A model generated the notes under the pieces. The model ran no database searches. It worked only from the letters and a program-made list of their open reading frames with translations, and had not been told where the DNA came from. The translations under genes and the position numbers were made by a program. Of a stretch of 27,851 nucleotides of DNA, positions 15,928-24,360 are shown piece by piece. Every line of letters begins with the position of its first letter. Position 1 is the stretch's first letter. The stretch is from a virus, in IMG/VR virus record IMGVR_UViG_3300017971_003292, positions 1 through 27,851 of that record; one strand, given 5' to 3'.

Positions 15928-16671
15928 ATGAAAATAATATGCGTAATGGCTATATATAAAAGACCCCTCATTACTATTAAAACCCTTGAATTGCTTAAGC
16001 GTCACATACATCCATTTGAAAGGATAATAGCTGTGGGAAGTTGTAATACAGATAAACAGACAGCTAACAAAGCTATTGTAGATTATACAGAATACAAGAA
16101 TTTTCCTGTAAGTGAAAAGTGGCAACATGGTATATATTGTGCTCAACAGTATGATCCAGATGCTATTATGATATGTGGATCGGACGCTTGGCTAAGTACA
16201 AACTGGTGTATGCTAGGCAAAGAGTATGTAAAAGACGGGTATGATATAGTAGGTAAGAAAGATTTTTATACATGCTATTTAGCTCCTAACAGTAAATTAT
16301 CAATCATAGGACGTACATATCGTACTAGAAAAGATCCGGTCGGTAGTGGTAGGTTAATATCTAGAAATATATTAGATAAATTGAATTGGCAGTTATATCC
16401 TACTGGTCTTAATTCTTGTATGGATGGGGAAAGTTATAAGCGTATGATAAATGAAAATGCTATACTAAAAGTTATAACAGAACATCCTGAAATGATAGTT
16501 ATGTCTATAAAGTCCCCTTTATGGGAAACAATAACTTCGTATTCACATATAGCCAATCATCGAATGTTTGTGCCTCTTGAAGATATAACTGATAATGAGA
16601 TATGGTTGAATACACATTTTCCAGAAGCGATTAAGGATTTAAAAGATATAGCGCCTACAGCTATTATATGA
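15928..16671 (+). CDS. GT2-like glycosyltransferase (copy A of a paralogous pair)
   Basis: A 247-residue GT-A-type protein starting at ATG 15928 (the upstream in-frame ATG at 15907 lies inside the previous gene). The N-terminus 'ICVMAIYKRPLITIKTL' is the usual GT2 nucleotide-binding start, 'FPVSEKWQHGIY' (59-70) aligns with the acceptor segment, and 'MICGSDAWLS' (81-90) occupies the metal-binding DXD position. Downstream, 'PVGSGRLISRNILDK' is shared almost word for word with the gene at 17858. The two paralogs flank the flavoprotein gene. Function is sugar transfer with unknown donor and acceptor. There is no membrane segment. Confidence 0.78.
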   Translation: MKIICVMAIYKRPLITIKTLELLKRHIHPFERIIAVGSCNTDKQTANKAIVDYTEYKNFPVSEKWQHGIYCAQQYDPDAIMICGSDAWLSTNWCMLGKEYVKDGYDIVGKKDFYTCYLAPNSKLSIIGRTYRTRKDPVGSGRLISRNILDKLNWQLYPTGLNSCMDGESYKRMINENAILKVITEHPEMIVMSIKSPLWETITSYSHIANHRMFVPLEDITDNEIWLNTHFPEAIKDLKDIAPTAII

Positions 16672-16685
16672 AAGGAGATTAGCAG

Positions 16686-17852
16686 ATGAAGATACTAGGT
16701 GTAGTTTCTAGTCCTAGATTTAGTAGGGTACCTGATGGCAGGTTGGAGAAGTTTTTTAAAGACGGTGATGTTTTTAATGCTGTACATGAAATAGGATATG
16801 AAGGAAAAGTTAGCAATTCACAAGCCCTACTTTTGGCTGCGTTGTGGAGCGCTAAAAATGAAGGAGCTGATGTTGATATTATGTATCCAGGTGATACTAT
16901 TCCAGATTTCGATGGTGTTGTTATGTCGTCCCCAGTATATTTTGGTGATAGGAGTTCTCATTTGCACGATTTCATACGTAATGTAGATATGAAAGATAAA
17001 TCTGTGGGCATAGTGTCTTCTGGTGCTAAAAGGAATGGTGGTCAGGAAACTACTAATATATATGCTTTGTATGATTGTCTAGATAAGGGCGCGTTGATAA
17101 CTGGTAATGGACCTCCGACAGCGCAGTATGGAGGAACTGGGTGGGCTGGTAATAAAACAGCTATTGTAAACGACGACTTCGGTATAACAACCTCTGTAGG
17201 TACTGGTAGACAAGTAACTAAATTAGCTCAACTAATAAATTCTCCCGAGTGTACTAAAAAACCTACTATTTTACTAATGGTTGTTACTACAGATCCTATT
17301 GATATATCATTTTCTGATAAATTCAAAGATTGTAATGTAAAAGTGATTGACATAACTAAGGAAGACATAAAAAGATGTATTGCGTGCCCTGTGTGTCCTA
17401 ATGGTGATTTAGAGGCTGAATATACATGTATTATACCTAATGATGGTATGTCTAGAATACATGACGACATGATGTCTGCTGACGGGGTTATTTTTGTGTC
17501 TGGTACTGATGATACTAAATTTCAAATATTTATAGAAAGAACTAGATTTATTAGACGTAATCACTTTGAGTGGGAGGAGCGAGTATATTCTTCCTTTAGT
17601 GAAACAAAGTCAATAACTGATATATTACCTATAAGGGTAATGACTAACATGTTGCGTCAGAACATGTTTGGATTGCAGTTTTTCAGGGAGTGTAGAGGAT
17701 TTACAAACATAGATATTGATCTATACGTTAAAATGATCGAGAAGTATACTAGAAAATCCATGACTCTTAGAGAGTCAAGTAATGTAGACTCTAGATACAC
17801 AGCGGTTGGATATGAGGACGCTAAAATAAACGAGAAAGCTTATAGGGATTAA
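16686..17852 (+). CDS. Two-domain flavodoxin-like protein: WrbA-like half fused to iron-sulfur-flavoprotein-like half
   Basis: A 388-residue protein that appears to be two NADPH-dependent FMN reductase-fold domains in tandem. The first (1-185) has 'VVSSPR' (6-11), then 'SPVYFGD' (82-88) and the WrbA-like 'GGQETT' (118-123) with 'YGGTGWAG' (148-155), which fit FMN binding. The second (193-300) carries a four-cysteine cluster Cys231, Cys234, Cys237 and Cys248 (CX2CX2CX10C) followed by 'DGMSRIHDDMMSADGVIF', matching iron-sulfur flavoproteins, but its phosphate loop has become 'TTDPIDISFS'. The two halves are complementary in what each retains. AAAGGAG at 16671-16677 precedes the ATG. A redox step on a sugar or thiol is possible; the role is unknown. 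Confidence 0.72.
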   Translation: MKILGVVSSPRFSRVPDGRLEKFFKDGDVFNAVHEIGYEGKVSNSQALLLAALWSAKNEGADVDIMYPGDTIPDFDGVVMSSPVYFGDRSSHLHDFIRNVDMKDKSVGIVSSGAKRNGGQETTNIYALYDCLDKGALITGNGPPTAQYGGTGWAGNKTAIVNDDFGITTSVGTGRQVTKLAQLINSPECTKKPTILLMVVTTDPIDISFSDKFKDCNVKVIDITKEDIKRCIACPVCPNGDLEAEYTCIIPNDGMSRIHDDMMSADGVIFVSGTDDTKFQIFIERTRFIRRNHFEWEERVYSSFSETKSITDILPIRVMTNMLRQNMFGLQFFRECRGFTNIDIDLYVKMIEKYTRKSMTLRESSNVDSRYTAVGYEDAKINEKAYRD

Positions 17853-17857
17853 ATAAT

Positions 17858-19087
17858 ATGTTGTATTTAGCGCATTTTTCATTTAGACAAGAAAAAAGTG
17901 GTGGGTATTTCACCGTAGTTTTAGAAGCTTCGGATGATAGTGAAGCTTTAGACAGGGCCAGTGTTTTAGCGTATAAGCGTGCAAAAGACTTTAAGTATTT
18001 AAGAGTAGTTTATTTAGAAGAGATTACAGAGATTATTAAGATGCCCGAGGATGGTTTTGTTTCTTACGTAGGGCATTATCCCGATGATATTTATGCTGAT
18101 CTTGATCCGGAGACTAATAAAGAGATATGTGATGATAAGCCTTTATTAATTGATTTGATATTTCCAGAATCTATTAAAGATTTATACAGATTAGTTGTTA
18201 AAAAAGCTTCCAAACAAATATCTAAACTCACTCGATGGATTAGTAATAATGTATCAATGATATACGATATACGTTTTGAAATTTTGTATTATTTAAATTT
18301 AATTAAGGACGGAATAATTATGTCATCTGTGGATAAATCTAAAAAGCCTGGAAAAATAGTTTGTGTTATGGCAACATATAAACGAGAGACTATAACCGAA
18401 GAAACTTTAAAAATGCTTAAGAAACAATCTGTACCTATAGATGTGGTGGTGGTTGGTAGTAGTTCTTCCGATAAAGAGGTGGCTAAAAAATGTGGATGTA
18501 TATATGTAAATCATGATAATAAACCTTTGAGTCAAAAATGGCAGGCTGGTATAGACAAATCCAGGGAATTATCTCCTGACGCAGTTATGGTCTGTGGGTC
18601 TGATAGCTGGTTGAGCTCAAATTGGTGTGAATTAATCTACCCCTATACTACAAAATTCGATTTGGTCGGCGTCAATAATTTCTATGCTTGTAAGGCGTAT
18701 CCAAAAGAGAAGATGAAAATTATACATAGAAGATATAAAGGTAGTAGGAGAAATTTTCCAGTTGGTAGTGGGCGCATGTTTTCTAAAAAGATTCTTGATA
18801 AAGTTAATTGGAATATTTATCCTGGATCTAAAAATAGCGGTTTAGATGCACAATCTTATAATGTGATTAAAACTAATGGTGGATCAATAAAGAGTTTGAA
18901 TGATAAAAATCTGAAAGTTTTGGCTATTAAATCCGTTTGGGAGAGTTTAAATCCTTGGAAAAAGTATATAAGAAGTAATAAAAACATACAAGAACCCGAT
19001 ATAGAAAATCCTAAGGAGTGGTTAAGTACTAATTTTACTGGATCTGTAGAAGCTTTGAACAGGATAGTTAAAAATTTGGAGTGGTGA
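17858..19087 (+). CDS. GT2-like glycosyltransferase (copy B) with extra N-terminal domain
   Basis: A 409-residue protein. Residues about 160-409 are a paralog of the gene at 15928, sharing 'VCVMATYKRETITEETL', 'PLSQKWQAGI', 'MVCGSDSWLSSNWC' and 'PVGSGRMFSKKILDK'. Residues 1-154 are a different domain, starting 'LAHFSFRQEKSGGYF' with 'VLEASDDSEALDRASVLAY', perhaps a small ferredoxin-like fold, followed by an amphipathic helical linker. An internal in-frame ATG at 18320 with a weak AAGGACGG site could give a separate transferase of 256 residues. The upstream ribosome site is weak (TAGGGA). Either a fusion or a gene expressing two products is possible. Confidence 0.75.
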   Translation: MLYLAHFSFRQEKSGGYFTVVLEASDDSEALDRASVLAYKRAKDFKYLRVVYLEEITEIIKMPEDGFVSYVGHYPDDIYADLDPETNKEICDDKPLLIDLIFPESIKDLYRLVVKKASKQISKLTRWISNNVSMIYDIRFEILYYLNLIKDGIIMSSVDKSKKPGKIVCVMATYKRETITEETLKMLKKQSVPIDVVVVGSSSSDKEVAKKCGCIYVNHDNKPLSQKWQAGIDKSRELSPDAVMVCGSDSWLSSNWCELIYPYTTKFDLVGVNNFYACKAYPKEKMKIIHRRYKGSRRNFPVGSGRMFSKKILDKVNWNIYPGSKNSGLDAQSYNVIKTNGGSIKSLNDKNLKVLAIKSVWESLNPWKKYIRSNKNIQEPDIENPKEWLSTNFTGSVEALNRIVKNLEW

Positions 19088-19096
19088 GGAGTATAT

Positions 19097-20173
19097 ATGA
19101 AAGATTTAAATATTATGGTTTCAGCCGCTGGAGCGCCTGGATGCTCTACGCTGATTAGATATTTTAAGGGTGTAAAGGAAAGAGACTTAAGGGTAGTAGG
19201 CGTTGATATGGATGGTGAGGGAATAGGTAGGTTTTTGTGTGATAAATTTTATCAAGTGCCACCAGTGGATGATCCTAACTATTTGTACAGAATGGTAAAC
19301 ATTATAATGGATGAAAACATAGATGTGTTTTTTTGCGTATCTAGTGCTGAGGTAGAATTAGTATCTAAAAACATACATGAATTTACTAGTGCGGGCTGTG
19401 TTGTAACAGTATCTAACTATGAGTCTATAAAGCGCGCAGTGGATAAGCACGAAGTATACAGGTCTTTATACAAACTGGGTATGCCAGTGCCATCATTTAG
19501 AACACCTAAAAGTTTGGGAGAATTTATAGATGATGCACATGATTTGGGTTACCCAGATAAGGAAATATGCTTCAAGCCATTTGTTAGTAAGGGCAGTAGG
19601 GGGTTTAGGATTATAAATGACAATATAAGTAAAAAGGACCTGTTGCTGAACTATAAACCAGAGGCTGTTTATATGAGTATGGATGAGTTTAAATCTATAT
19701 TTGAAAACGAGGAATTTCCAAATTTTTTACTTATGGAAAAGGTTAACGGTACAGATTATGATTGTATGGTGTTGGCTAATGCTGGTGAAAGCTTATTAAC
19801 TACTGTCAAGACACGTGAAAAATCAAGGTGGGGTATAATAACCAACGGCGAGCTTGTGGATAGTCCGGTGCATGTTGAATTGTGTGAAAAGATCATACGT
19901 GAATTTGGATTGTCTTATAACATAAGCATACAATTTATAGATGAATATATAATAGAAATAAACCCACGTACATCTACCTACATCTATACAGATGATTTTA
20001 TCGAACCGTATTTAGCTGTTAAGCTATCTCTTGGTGAAGTCACTAATGAGGAAGTGAAAAAATATCAAAGTAAGGTACCGATTGGTAGGCGTATGGTTAG
20101 ATATATGGACCAAGTTTTTTTTGACGATGTAACAAAAAAAGATTTTGGATATACTGGAGTTTATCATGGATAG
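19097..20173 (+). CDS. ATP-grasp ligase, carbamoyl-phosphate-synthase-like
   Basis: A 358-residue ATP-grasp enzyme of the type found in polysaccharide loci. The N-terminal pre-ATP-grasp domain has 'VSAAGAPGCSTLIRY', 'VVGVDMD' and 'YQVPPVDDPNYL'. The ATP-binding part has 'KPFVSKGSRGF' (Lys160, glycine-rich loop 164-169) and 'LLMEKVNGTDYD' (211-222), with the metal-binding 'IIEINPRTST' (285-294) at the end. These enzymes use ATP to form an acyl-phosphate and then an amide, thioester or similar bond. It overlaps the deacetylase gene by 8 bases, suggesting linked steps, for example acylation of a newly freed amine. Substrates are inferred only. The start has a GAGGA site. Confidence 0.83.
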   Translation: MKDLNIMVSAAGAPGCSTLIRYFKGVKERDLRVVGVDMDGEGIGRFLCDKFYQVPPVDDPNYLYRMVNIIMDENIDVFFCVSSAEVELVSKNIHEFTSAGCVVTVSNYESIKRAVDKHEVYRSLYKLGMPVPSFRTPKSLGEFIDDAHDLGYPDKEICFKPFVSKGSRGFRIINDNISKKDLLLNYKPEAVYMSMDEFKSIFENEEFPNFLLMEKVNGTDYDCMVLANAGESLLTTVKTREKSRWGIITNGELVDSPVHVELCEKIIREFGLSYNISIQFIDEYIIEINPRTSTYIYTDDFIEPYLAVKLSLGEVTNEEVKKYQSKVPIGRRMVRYMDQVFFDDVTKKDFGYTGVYHG

Positions 20174-20792
20174 AGTATTAGTATTAGCGCCTCATACAGA
20201 TGACGGAGAATGTGGATGCGGTGGAACTATATCTAAATTTATAGAGGACGGATTAGACGTATATTATGTGGCTTTTTCTGCGGCTAAGGAATCCATACCA
20301 GAGGGATTGCCTAAAGATATAACTAAAAAGGAATTTAAGAAGGCTACTGCTATATTAGGTGTAAAACCAGATAATCTTATATTGTATAATTATAAGGTAC
20401 GAAAGTTTCCTGAAACAAGACAAGACATACTGGAAGATATGGTGTTGCTTAATAAAAACATTAATCCGGATTTAGTTATAATGCCTAGCCCGCACGATAC
20501 TCACCAGGATCACAAGGTTATTTCGGAAGAAGGGTTTAGGGCTTTTAAGCGTTCTTCTGTTATAGGGTACGAAATACCTTGGAATAATTTAACTTTTAAT
20601 ACCAATTTATTTATATTTTTGACTAAGGCATATATAAATAAAAAACTAAAAGCTTTGGATTGTTATAATTCACAAAAAATGCGTATGTATGGAGGCTCCA
20701 AATTTTTTGAAAATTTGGCTAAGGTGCGCGGTGTACAGATTGGCGCAGATTATGCTGAGTGTTTTGAGACTATAAGATGGGTTATTAATTAA
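20166..20792 (+). CDS. PIG-L (LmbE-like) N-acetylglucosamine deacetylase
   Basis: A 208-residue zinc deacetylase starting at ATG 20166 with GGAGT about six bases upstream, in preference to the in-frame ATG at 20145. The signature 'APHTDDGECGCGGTIS' (8-23) corresponds to PHPDDExxGxGGT and supplies His10 and Asp13; 'PHDTHQDH' (109-116) supplies the third metal ligand (probably His116). The family removes N-acetyl groups from GlcNAc-containing substrates (as in PIG-L, MshB, BshB, TunE). Length fits. Together with the adjacent ATP-grasp gene it may swap an acetyl for another acyl group on a sugar amine (inference). Confidence 0.88.
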   Translation: MDRVLVLAPHTDDGECGCGGTISKFIEDGLDVYYVAFSAAKESIPEGLPKDITKKEFKKATAILGVKPDNLILYNYKVRKFPETRQDILEDMVLLNKNINPDLVIMPSPHDTHQDHKVISEEGFRAFKRSSVIGYEIPWNNLTFNTNLFIFLTKAYINKKLKALDCYNSQKMRMYGGSKFFENLAKVRGVQIGADYAECFETIRWVIN

Positions 20793-20797
20793 ATGAA

Positions 20798-20805
20798 GGG
20801 AGGGG
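20798..20805 (+). promoter_or_regulatory. Strong Shine-Dalgarno site before the GT4-like gene at 20812
   Basis: GGGAGGGG with a six-base spacer to ATG 20812. It is one of the strongest ribosome sites in the window, in one of the few true intergenic gaps (20793-20811). Confidence 0.6.
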
Positions 20806-20811
20806 ATTTAT

Positions 20812-21747
20812 ATGCGAGTATTATTTATATCTAGAACTGATTGGGCTAGTGCTGGTGCTTTGTTATCTAAATCTTTGAGAAGCATTGGTGTGGAATCTAT
20901 GTCTGTGTGTATAAATCCGAGGCAGTTTGAAAATGAGACTTCTTCTGCGGTTTGTAATAAAAGAGATTTGAAAGATTTGGTACATAGATATGATGTTATT
21001 CAATTTATGCATAGTGAATATATAGAAACAGGGTATTCATTAAAAAATAAATCGGTTGTTGTTTACCATGGAGGGTCTAGGTATAGAAGAGATCCGAGAA
21101 AGGTGTTAAAGTTTTGGAACGGTAGAGCTGATGTTCATATTGTACAAACCGCAGATCTCTTAGGCTTAGGAGCTTTCCCAGAAGAATGGCTTTTACCACC
21201 AGTTGATACTGACAGGATACAACCAAGCTATATATCGGTGCCGAGTAACAAAAGAATTATTATGCATTGTCCGTCTGATCCTCGTAAAAAAGGCACAAAA
21301 GAATTTGAGGACGTTATAAATTCGCTGAAAAAATCACCGTCATTGAAAGATAAATTTACATATGAATATATGTCTAAAATTGGTTGGTCAGAGAGTATAA
21401 ACAGAAAGTCAAAATGTGACATTTATTTTGATGCCTGTAAACCAATGATTGAAGGAAAGCCTTATGGATTCTGGGGTATGGCCGCACTTGAGGCAGCTGC
21501 GCTTGGTAAGATAGTTATAACACACTTTAAATATGGTCAAAAATATTATATTGATAGGTATGGATACCATAACCTTAAATCAGCCAACTCTATGGAGGAA
21601 GTAAAGCACCAACTTGTAAAACATATAACTATGGAAGTCAATGAATTTAAAATGGAACAAAGAAAGACTAGAGAGTGGGTTGTGAGAAATCACAGTATGA
21701 AGGTAGTTGGCCAGAGGTTGTTAGATATTTATAATAAATATTCTTAG
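20812..21747 (+). CDS. GT4-like glycosyltransferase, short form
   Basis: A 311-residue GT-B-type protein. The N-terminal domain is 'VLFISRTDWASAGALLSKSL', with 'VVYHGGSRYRRDP' (83-95) in the acceptor part. The C-terminal domain has 'HCPSDPRKKGTKEF' (152-165) and 'GFWGMAALEAAALGKIVI' (219-236), which corresponds to the EX7E/helix region of GT4 enzymes although the first glutamate is not clearly in place. It is shorter than usual (about 360-400). Sugar specificity is not predictable. It is followed closely by the sulfotransferase-like gene. Confidence 0.78.
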   Translation: MRVLFISRTDWASAGALLSKSLRSIGVESMSVCINPRQFENETSSAVCNKRDLKDLVHRYDVIQFMHSEYIETGYSLKNKSVVVYHGGSRYRRDPRKVLKFWNGRADVHIVQTADLLGLGAFPEEWLLPPVDTDRIQPSYISVPSNKRIIMHCPSDPRKKGTKEFEDVINSLKKSPSLKDKFTYEYMSKIGWSESINRKSKCDIYFDACKPMIEGKPYGFWGMAALEAAALGKIVITHFKYGQKYYIDRYGYHNLKSANSMEEVKHQLVKHITMEVNEFKMEQRKTREWVVRNHSMKVVGQRLLDIYNKYS

Positions 21748-21756
21748 AGGTATGAT

Positions 21757-22326
21757 ATGATATACAACAATATAAAAATAACAGGTCATCAGAGAACTGG
21801 CACACATTATATAGCTGCACTAATATGTCTGAATTTTTTGGATACTAAAGAATATGTTAAGTATTATGCAAACCACAAGATGCCGTCCATGGCAAAAAAT
21901 AAGAATATAGCTTATATATACACTTGGAGAGACTTCGATAGTACATCTAAATCCGTATTTAAAATGAGAGGTAGATTTGGTTTACAGACAGACAGTTATG
22001 ACGAGTTTCTTAATACAAAGTACTCTGTTATGTGGGCAGATACTAAATATATACCAATAAATGTTAAAGATTTATATGGTAATGTTGTTAAAACAGACAA
22101 AGTCAGCACTTACTTTAGGAATATACACAAAACACCTAAAGAATGGTGGTCACTGTATTACCAAAAATGGGACGCATCTGCAAAGTCAAATTCTAATATA
22201 ATTAGAATTAATTATAATGATGTCATGGCTGATTTTGATAAGACTTTGTTAGAGCTATCAGTCAAACTTGGATCAAAAATAAAAATTTTCGAAGATATAA
22301 AGGAAAGAGTAGGTTGGTATGTATAA
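21757..22326 (+). CDS. Sulfotransferase-like P-loop protein
   Basis: A 189-residue protein with the PAPS-binding pattern of sulfotransferases. The 5'-phosphosulfate loop is 'GHQRTGTHYI' (10-19), the 3'-phosphate region is 'YTWRDFDSTSKS' (55-66, Arg58 and Ser66), and the C-terminal 'IRINYNDVMADFDKTL' corresponds to the usual YEDL segment. It would move sulfate from PAPS onto a sugar hydroxyl or similar group. It is shorter than typical carbohydrate sulfotransferases (about 250-300). No PAPS-synthesis genes are in the window, so host PAPS would be needed. An ATG five bases upstream is closed by a stop. AGAGG precedes the used ATG. Confidence 0.72.
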   Translation: MIYNNIKITGHQRTGTHYIAALICLNFLDTKEYVKYYANHKMPSMAKNKNIAYIYTWRDFDSTSKSVFKMRGRFGLQTDSYDEFLNTKYSVMWADTKYIPINVKDLYGNVVKTDKVSTYFRNIHKTPKEWWSLYYQKWDASAKSNSNIIRINYNDVMADFDKTLLELSVKLGSKIKIFEDIKERVGWYV

Positions 22327-22888
22327 TGTGATAGACTATTGGTCCAAAAGGCCAGATCCTAACAGCAGTGATATTAGTAAATTTAGTTTTGATTATGTAG
22401 TAAATCATATAGGGTTTGGCTACACTGTACTAGATTTTGGCCCTGGTACCGGTAGATTATTAGCTGCCTATACCAAATCTTCTTATGTTGAAGGGTATGA
22501 TATTACGGATAGACACTGTCAAGTTTTATATAAAAAAAGTAAAAAATTGGGGCTAGATTTTTATTTTAGGTCATCTAATAAAATAGAGGAATTACCTTAT
22601 ATAGATAAAAGGTTTGATGTGGCAGTGGCTGTTCAGGTATTATTACATCAAAAACCTGAAAATATAGAGTTTATTATGTCTGAACTAATTAGAGTATCCT
22701 GTAGAGTTATAGTTATAACATGGATGGAGAAAGGTAACAATATAAAAAATTCATCACATTGTTTTAACCATGATTATTTAAAGATATGTAAAGACAATAA
22801 TTGGCGGGTGATAGACTTTATAAAATATAATAGACAAGGACTGTTTGTTTATGAAGATATTAATTTTACCAACGTTTCTAAAAAATAG
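22319..22888 (+). CDS. SAM-dependent methyltransferase (class I)
   Basis: A 189-residue Rossmann-type methyltransferase. Motif I is 'VLDFGPGTGRLLAAY' (37-51), the acidic end of strand 2 is in 'VEGYDITDRH', and the post-motif 'FDVAVAVQVLLHQKPENI' is the usual motif IV region. It probably methylates a sugar hydroxyl or carboxyl in this pathway. It overlaps the sulfotransferase-like gene by 8 bases, and the next gene starts 38 bases inside its end. It is distinct from the second methyltransferase at 23731. Substrate unknown. Confidence 0.85.
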   Translation: MYNVIDYWSKRPDPNSSDISKFSFDYVVNHIGFGYTVLDFGPGTGRLLAAYTKSSYVEGYDITDRHCQVLYKKSKKLGLDFYFRSSNKIEELPYIDKRFDVAVAVQVLLHQKPENIEFIMSELIRVSCRVIVITWMEKGNNIKNSSHCFNHDYLKICKDNNWRVIDFIKYNRQGLFVYEDINFTNVSKK

Positions 22889-23729
22889 GCTTGATACGTG
22901 GCCTTATATCCAACTGTTTTATGCAATACGAGATACTCTATGTTTTGAGTTGAGATTTGCTGATAAAATAGATATCCCATCCAACACAGATGAGTTGTTT
23001 TTGTGGGGAATGCCTTATCACAATAGGCCGAATTTGGTACCTGGGTTTGACAATTTAAATAGTGCTACTAAGCTTATATTACACACTGGAGACATTAATT
23101 GTCATAATGACGATTGGTGTTTGAAGAACAAACTTAAAGTGTTTGAAAGATGTGATGTTATTTTGTCGCCTAGTTATGAATATTTTTTATTAACTTACCC
23201 GCAGTTTATGGATAAGCATGTTTATTTACCAGCTTCATTTAGTACACATGACAGATATGTTGGATTATCTTATAATACTAATCCGATAATGAAGTGTTTA
23301 TTGTCTGGAACGGTGTCATGGGCATATCCTTTGCGTTCTTTTATAAAAAATAATAAAACAAAGTATATAGAATGTATCGGAAAAAAAGATGGTTATGTAG
23401 GATATAGGTATGCTAAACTTCTCAATTCTTATTTTTGTTGTGTTACGTCGTCTGGAGTAAGTAAAGTAGCTTTAACAAAATTTTTTGAAATACCGGCTGC
23501 CGGATCCTTGTTGTTGGTAGATAGAATAAAAGATTTGGATAGACTAGGATTTATTCCCTATAAACACTATGTGCCTATAAATAGAGAAAACGTATTTGAC
23601 AAGATATTACACTGTCTTAATTGTCCAGATCAGTATGATGATATTAGAAGAAGAGGTATGGAATTTGTAAGAAGTAACCATAGTATTAGAAATAGGATAG
23701 AAGAACTAAATAAAATACTTGGAGTATGA
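22851..23729 (+). CDS. GT4-like glycosyltransferase, CgeB/Glyco_trans_1_2 type
   Basis: A 292-residue protein starting at ATG 22851 (AAGGA ten bases upstream); a TTG two codons earlier is the only alternative nearby. The C-terminal part shows 'TKFFEIPAAGSLLLVD' (209-224), typical of the CgeB-like GT-B transferases whose donor helix reads 'E.(P)AcG...L'. It ends with 'MEFVRSNHSIRNRIEEL', the common C-terminal helix. The N-terminus is short, with 'LHTGDINCHNDDWC' (78-90). It overlaps the upstream methyltransferase by 38 bases and ends one base before the start of the second methyltransferase. Donor and acceptor unknown. Confidence 0.75.
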   Translation: MKILILPTFLKNRLDTWPYIQLFYAIRDTLCFELRFADKIDIPSNTDELFLWGMPYHNRPNLVPGFDNLNSATKLILHTGDINCHNDDWCLKNKLKVFERCDVILSPSYEYFLLTYPQFMDKHVYLPASFSTHDRYVGLSYNTNPIMKCLLSGTVSWAYPLRSFIKNNKTKYIECIGKKDGYVGYRYAKLLNSYFCCVTSSGVSKVALTKFFEIPAAGSLLLVDRIKDLDRLGFIPYKHYVPINRENVFDKILHCLNCPDQYDDIRRRGMEFVRSNHSIRNRIEELNKILGV

Positions 23730-23730
23730 C

Positions 23731-24360
23731 ATGTTGAAAAGCTTCGCTTATAAAGATGGTAAGGAAAAAGATCCGTATTTTTATAACCACTACATTAAAT
23801 CTGCATCAAAGACTCTTGAAGAATCTAATTCTTTTGAATTATATAAAATAGCATCAACTTATTTGGAAAATAAGGGCGTTAATATAATGGATATAGGGTG
23901 TGGGTCTGGTAGATTTGCCAAATTATTATATCAATTGGGATATAGAAATTACTATGGTGTTGATTTTGCTGACAAACTGATAGAGATGGCTAAAGACTAT
24001 GTGCCAGGTTTTAGATTCGATTGTTTAGATGTTTTTGATATAACAGATAAATTTCAGGCTTTTGATGTGTTTATTTGTTTGGAGGTACTGGAGCATATGT
24101 ACAAAGATAAGGAACTGTTGTTTAAAATACCCGTTGGAAAACAAGTTATTATTTCAGTACCAAATTTCTATTCAAAGGATCATGTCAGAGCATTTAATTC
24201 TATAGAAGAGGTGGAGGAGAGATACAAAGGATTGTTATTATTCAAAGAATATAGTATACAAGAAAGAGGAAGGAAGATGGGCGTATTTGTTGGAAAGAAT
24301 GATCCTGAAAGAAGATTAGATATTATTAAAATTTTTATTTTAAAGGGGCATAGAGTATGA
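23731..24360 (+). CDS. SAM-dependent methyltransferase (class I), second
   Basis: A 209-residue methyltransferase starting at ATG 23731, one base after the previous stop and with GGAG about eight bases upstream. Motif I is 'NIMDIGCGSGRFAKLL' (51-66), followed by 'YYGVDFADKLIEMA' (strand 2) and 'FDVFICLEVLEHM' (motif IV), like UbiG/Methyltransf_11-type enzymes. Its TGA overlaps the following ATG (ATGA). It is more canonical than the methyltransferase at 22319 and not a close copy. A sugar O-methyltransferase in glycan decoration is the likely role by context. Confidence 0.87.
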   Translation: MLKSFAYKDGKEKDPYFYNHYIKSASKTLEESNSFELYKIASTYLENKGVNIMDIGCGSGRFAKLLYQLGYRNYYGVDFADKLIEMAKDYVPGFRFDCLDVFDITDKFQAFDVFICLEVLEHMYKDKELLFKIPVGKQVIISVPNFYSKDHVRAFNSIEEVEERYKGLLLFKEYSIQERGRKMGVFVGKNDPERRLDIIKIFILKGHRV

